From NCBI GenBank assembly GCA_007133145.1, contig SLNF01000149.1, positions 1 through 6,032 of the forward strand: a stretch of DNA of 6,032 bases. Direction: 5' to 3'. Under the pieces are notes generated by a model that was given only the letters and a program-made list of their open reading frames with translations, did no database searches and was not told the DNA's origin. This document shows, piece by piece, positions 1 through 6,032 of the stretch; positions within the stretch are counted from its first letter, which is position 1, and each line of letters starts with the position of its first letter. The stretch is from Nitriliruptorales bacterium (GTDB taxonomy: Bacteria > Actinomycetota > Nitriliruptoria > Euzebyales > Egibacteraceae). Both the position numbers and the translations under genes were made by a program.

Positions 1-939
1 GACCTCGCCGGCGCCGAGCTCGCCGAGCTCGGGTCGATGGCGGCGATCGGGGTGAACTGCTTCAGCGACGACGGCCACCCCGTGCAGTCGGCACGGGTCA
101 TGCGCCGGGCGCTGGCCTACGCCAAGACCTGGGACGCGATCATCTGCAACCACAGCGAGGAGGCCACGCTCACCGAGGACGCCCAGCTCAACGAGGGCGA
201 GGTCGCCACGCGCCTCGGTCTCGCCGGCTGGCCGCACGAGGCCGAGGAGATCATGGTCGCCCGCGACCTCATCCTCGCCGAGGGTCTTGGCGCGCGGCTG
301 CATGTCCCGCACGTCTCGACCGCCGGGACCGTCGAGCTCGTGCGCGCGGCGAAGACCCGCGGAGTGCGGGTCACCGCCGAGGCGACGCCCCACCATTTCG
401 CGCTCACCGACGTCCGTGGCGAGGGCTACGACGCGATCTTCAAGGTCAACCCGCCGCTGCGCACCGACGCCGACGTCGCCGCGGTCCGCGCCGGCCTCGC
501 CGACGGCACGATCGACGCGATCGCCACCGACCACGCCCCGCACGCGCCCGAGCACAAGGAGCAGGCCTGGCTGCACGCGCCCTGCGGGATGCTCGGCCTC
601 GAGACCGTCCTCGCCGTCACCCTCACCGAGCTCGTCGCCACCGGCGTGCTCACCCTGCCGCAGGCCATCGAGCGGCTTTCCACCGGCCCGGCGCGCACCC
701 GCGGGATCGCCGGCCATGGTGGGCCGATCACGCCGGGGGCCCCGGCCAACCTCGTGCTCTTCGACCCCGAGGCACGCTGGCGCGTCGACGCCGCCGCGCT
801 CGCCAGCCGCAGCCGCAACAACCCCTTCGACGGCGCCGAGTTGCGCGGCCAGGTCCTGCACACCGTGCTGCGCGGGCGCTTCACGACCCGCGACGGCGAG
901 ACCCTCGAGGCCGGCGAGCCGGCGGGAGCGCGCGCATGA
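1..939 (+). CDS. pyrC: Dihydroorotase PyrC, 5'-truncated by window edge
   Basis: Cytoplasmic zinc amidohydrolase that interconverts N-carbamoyl-L-aspartate and L-dihydroorotate, the third step of UMP synthesis. The frame is open from base 1 and gives 312 residues. The ATG at 37 is internal, because the family's N-terminal barrel strand with the HxH metal motif is missing upstream. Visible hallmarks, counted from base 1, are FSDDG (Asp23/Asp24), NHSEE (His51), HVSTAG (His104), EATPHH, NPPLR and ATDHAPH (Asp177). Their spacing matches the metal and catalytic residues I recall for Bacillus-type dihydroorotase (Asp151, His178, His231, Asp304), implying about 127 missing residues. An Asp in place of a carboxylated Lys as bridging ligand fits that class. 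The C-terminus carries the usual amidohydrolase tail, with G-x-I-x-PG-x-PANLVLFD and RSRNNPF. The stop codon overlaps carA by four bases. Identity is secure. Catalytic completeness cannot be judged without the 5' end. Confidence 0.96.
   Translation, partial: DLAGAELAELGSMAAIGVNCFSDDGHPVQSARVMRRALAYAKTWDAIICNHSEEATLTEDAQLNEGEVATRLGLAGWPHEAEEIMVARDLILAEGLGARLHVPHVSTAGTVELVRAAKTRGVRVTAEATPHHFALTDVRGEGYDAIFKVNPPLRTDADVAAVRAGLADGTIDAIATDHAPHAPEHKEQAWLHAPCGMLGLETVLAVTLTELVATGVLTLPQAIERLSTGPARTRGIAGHGGPITPGAPANLVLFDPEARWRVDAAALASRSRNNPFDGAELRGQVLHTVLRGRFTTRDGETLEAGEPAGARA
924..928 (+). promoter_or_regulatory. Ribosome binding site for carA
   Basis: GGGAG lies seven bases before the carA ATG, inside the last codons of pyrC. 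The placement supports the ATG at 936, which forms an ATGA overlap with the pyrC stop, and suggests re-initiation by ribosomes finishing pyrC. It is a short match in a G-rich region, so it is moderate evidence by itself. Confidence 0.6.
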
Positions 940-2074
940 GACGTCGCGCGCTCCTCGTGCTCGAAGACGGCACCACCCTCGAGGGCACGGCCTTCGGCGC
1001 GGAGGGCACCGCCTTCGGCGAGGTCGTCTTCAACACCGCGATGACCGGCTACCACGAGGTCCTGTCCGACCCGTCCTACACCCGCCAGATCGTCGTGATG
1101 ACCTCGGTGCACCAGGGCAACTACGGCATCGCCGCGCCCGACGCCGAGTCCGGCGGGCTGCATCCCACCGCCTTCGTCGTGCGCGACGCGAGCCGCATCG
1201 CGTCGAACCACCGGGCGACGTCGACGCTGCCCGAGACCCTCGCGGCCTCCGGCGTCGTCGGCGTCGCCGAGGTCGACACCCGCCTGCTGACCCGCCGCAT
1301 CCGCGACCGCGGCGCGCTGCGCGGAGCGGTCTCGAGCGAGACCCTCGATGCCGCGACACTCCTCGATGCGGTGCGCGAGCAGCCGGAGATGACCGGCTCG
1401 GACCTCGCCACCCCGGTGACCACGACCGAGCCCTACGACGTGCCGGCGACCGCGGCCCCGTCCCGTGGCGGCGAGCCCTACCGCGTGGTCTGCCTCGACT
1501 TCGGGCTCAAGCGCAACCAGCTGCGCCTGCTCACCGCCCACGGCTGCGACGTCACCGTCGTGCCGGCGACGACCCCCGCCGCGGAGGTCCTCGCCCGCCG
1601 CCCCGACGGGCTGTTCTGCTCCAACGGCCCCGGCGACCCCGCCGCGGTGCTCGGGCCGATCCGCGCGATCCGCGACGTCGTCGCCGCCGGCGTCCCGACC
1701 TTCGGGATCTGCCTCGGCCACCAGCTCCTCGGCCTCGCCGCCGGAGCGCGCAGCTACAAGCTGCCGTTCGGCCACCACGGCGTCAACCAGCCGATCCTCC
1801 ACCTCGCCCGGGGCACGATCGAGATCGCAAGCCACAATCACGGGTTCGCCCTCGACGCCGACAGCCTCCCGGGACCCGAGGGCCGCCTCGGCGCGGTCGA
1901 GGCCACGCACGTCAACCTCAACGACGGGACGAACGCCGGCATCGCCTTGGCCGAGCGGCCGGCGTTCAGTGTCCAGTACCACCCCGAGGCGGCGCCGGGC
2001 CCGCACGATTCGCAATACCTCTTCGACGACTTCGCCGCGCTCATCGCCGCCGCGCGGGCGGGGGAGGACCGGTA

Positions 2075-2075
<1 letters not shown>
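936..2075 (+). CDS. carA: Carbamoyl-phosphate synthase small (glutaminase) subunit CarA
   Basis: Glutamine amidotransferase subunit of carbamoyl-phosphate synthetase. It hydrolyses glutamine and channels ammonia to CarB in the cytoplasm, feeding pyrimidine and arginine synthesis. The 379-residue length is normal for the family. Residues about 5-135 form the small-subunit N-terminal domain (FGEVVFNT, MTGYHEVLSDPSY, GNYG, VVRDAS). Residues about 183-372 form a class I (triad) glutaminase: CLDFGLKRNQ, CSNGPGDP, nucleophile Cys259 in FGICLGHQ, FGHHGVNQP, NHGF, and His349/Glu351 in VQYHPEAAPGPHD. The whole triad is present, so the enzyme should be active. The ATG at 936 is chosen because it has a GGGAG seven bases upstream, overlaps the pyrC stop by four bases, and puts the conserved N-terminus at the usual distance. 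Small departures from the E. coli form are HQGNYG for HIGNYG and SHNHGF for AQNHGF. It ends in TAG, whose last base starts carB. Confidence 0.98.
2061..2067 (+). promoter_or_regulatory. Ribosome binding site for carB
   Basis: GGGGAGG sits seven bases before the GTG at 2075, within the last codons of carA. It is the strongest Shine-Dalgarno match in the window and is the main reason for choosing this GTG start, since the carB frame stays open far upstream without a stop. Translation of carB is expected to be coupled to carA, which would help make the two subunits in equal amounts. Confidence 0.8.
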
Positions 2076-5415
<3,340 letters not shown>

Positions 5416-5419
<4 letters not shown>

Positions 5420-6032
5420 GCACCGTCCCAGGCCGGGGCCAGCCCACCCCCTACACCCGGGGGCGTGAGGACGGCCCGATGCGCTCGATCTGCGAGGTCC
5501 TCGCCTACCGCAAGATCGGCGCCTACCACCAGCTCACGATCGTCGCGCCTGACATCGCCGCGCGCGCCGCACCGGGCCAGTTCGTCTCCCTCGCCGTCGA
5601 GGGCGCGGGGACGATCCTGCGCCGGCCCTTCTCGATCACCGGCGTGAGCCAGCACGGGCCGTGGGCGGGCACGATCGACATCGTCCTCGACGTCGTCGGC
5701 CCGGGCACCGCCTACCTCGCCGGACGGGGCAAGCACGACGTCGTCGACGTTGTCGGCCCGCTCGGCCGGGGCTTCCCGCTACCGCGCCAGCCCGCGACCT
5801 GCCTGCTCGTCGGGGGCGGCTACGGCGCCGCGCCGCTGCTCTACCTCGCCGGGCAGCTCCAGCACCGCGGCCACCGCGTCGACCTGCTCTTCGGCGCGAG
5901 GACCGGCGAGCGCATCTTCAACGCGATCGAGGGCAAGCGGCAGGCCTCCTCGACGCGCTTCACCACCGAGGACGGCTCCTTCGGTACCCAGGGCAAGGTC
6001 ACCGACGTCCTGCCGGACGTCGCGACGAGCAC
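5416..6032 (+). CDS. pyrK: Dihydroorotate dehydrogenase electron-transfer subunit PyrK, 3'-truncated
   Basis: FAD and [2Fe-2S] subunit of class 1B dihydroorotate dehydrogenase. It carries electrons from the FMN-containing PyrD to NAD+ in the cytoplasm. The window holds 205 codons plus two bases, and the family is usually about 250-280 residues. Residues about 23-120 are the ferredoxin-reductase-like FAD barrel: PGQFVSL (53-59), the flavin motif RRPFSI (69-74) and VGPGT. Residues about 127-205 begin the nucleotide-binding domain: VGGGYGAAP (132-140), LLFGAR, and EDGSFGTQGKVTD (185-197). The C-terminal cysteines that hold the iron-sulfur cluster lie beyond the window. The GTG at 5416 is chosen for its AGAGGAG and GTGA overlap with carB. 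The first 21 residues (rich in Pro, Gly, Arg) precede the conserved region, so ATG 5479 (residue 22) is a real alternative. Related flavin reductases such as the NfnA/SudB type share these motifs, but the position behind carB favours PyrK. PyrD is expected next. Confidence 0.9.

Noticed and set aside
13..30. Tandem 9-base repeat GCCGAGCTC x2
   Set aside because: It is only two copies, encoding Ala-Glu-Leu twice in a pyrC helix with common GC-rich codons. There is no sign of a functional repeat.
37..39. ATG at 37 as the start of pyrC
   Set aside because: The reading frame is open and dihydroorotase-like upstream to base 1, and starting here would omit the HxH metal-binding region. The gene is simply cut by the window edge.
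426..2015. 529-codon minus-strand open frame opposite pyrC and carA
   Set aside because: It is another shadow of GC-rich coding sequence, with no recognisable motif, and it is covered by two genes with intact catalytic motifs.
287..2074. Upstream part of the open frame that continues into carB
   Set aside because: The frame lacks a stop back to 287, but this part translates to Arg/Pro/Ser-rich low-complexity sequence overlapping pyrC and carA. CarB homology and the Shine-Dalgarno place the start at 2075, so this is not a fusion protein.

Overview
This 6032-base window is one uninterrupted stretch of a de novo pyrimidine (UMP) biosynthesis operon, all on the + strand. It comes from a very GC-rich bacterium, in which nearly every third codon position is G or C. 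In order it holds the 3' part of pyrC (dihydroorotase, 1-939, 5' end outside the window), complete carA (936-2075) and carB (2075-5419) for the small and large subunits of carbamoyl-phosphate synthetase, and the 5' part of pyrK (electron-transfer subunit of a class 1B dihydroorotate dehydrogenase, 5416-6032, 3' end outside the window).

The organism is most likely a high-GC actinobacterium (Actinomycetota). CarB ends in the actinobacterial style of allosteric domain: an NTP-x-G-x-G-P-R-x-DGY-x-IRTAAV signature, preceded by a short insertion relative to E. coli. An NAD-linked class 1B dihydroorotate dehydrogenase (PyrK plus PyrD) is not what the well-known mycolic-acid and Streptomyces lineages use. 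This points tentatively to a deeper branch such as Thermoleophilia or a relative. That placement is inference and needs a database search.

The genes cover four activities around the first half of the pathway. CarA releases ammonia from glutamine, and CarB uses it with bicarbonate and two ATP to make carbamoyl phosphate. Aspartate carbamoyltransferase (PyrB, not in the window, probably upstream) makes carbamoyl aspartate. PyrC cyclises this to dihydroorotate. PyrK passes electrons from the PyrD catalytic subunit (expected just downstream) to NAD+ as dihydroorotate is oxidised to orotate.

There is no intergenic space. The three junctions are start/stop overlaps of 4, 1 and 4 bases (ATGA, TAGTG, GTGA), and each downstream start has a purine-rich Shine-Dalgarno sequence inside the preceding gene. 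I therefore see no room for, and no sign of, an internal promoter, terminator, attenuator, riboswitch, RNA gene, mobile element or CRISPR array. The very long open frames on the opposite strand and in the alternate forward frames are composition shadows of the real genes. I found no undescribed system. The points worth a second look are small: an altered glycine loop in the first ATP-grasp domain of CarB, one changed allosteric-site residue, and an ambiguous pyrK start.
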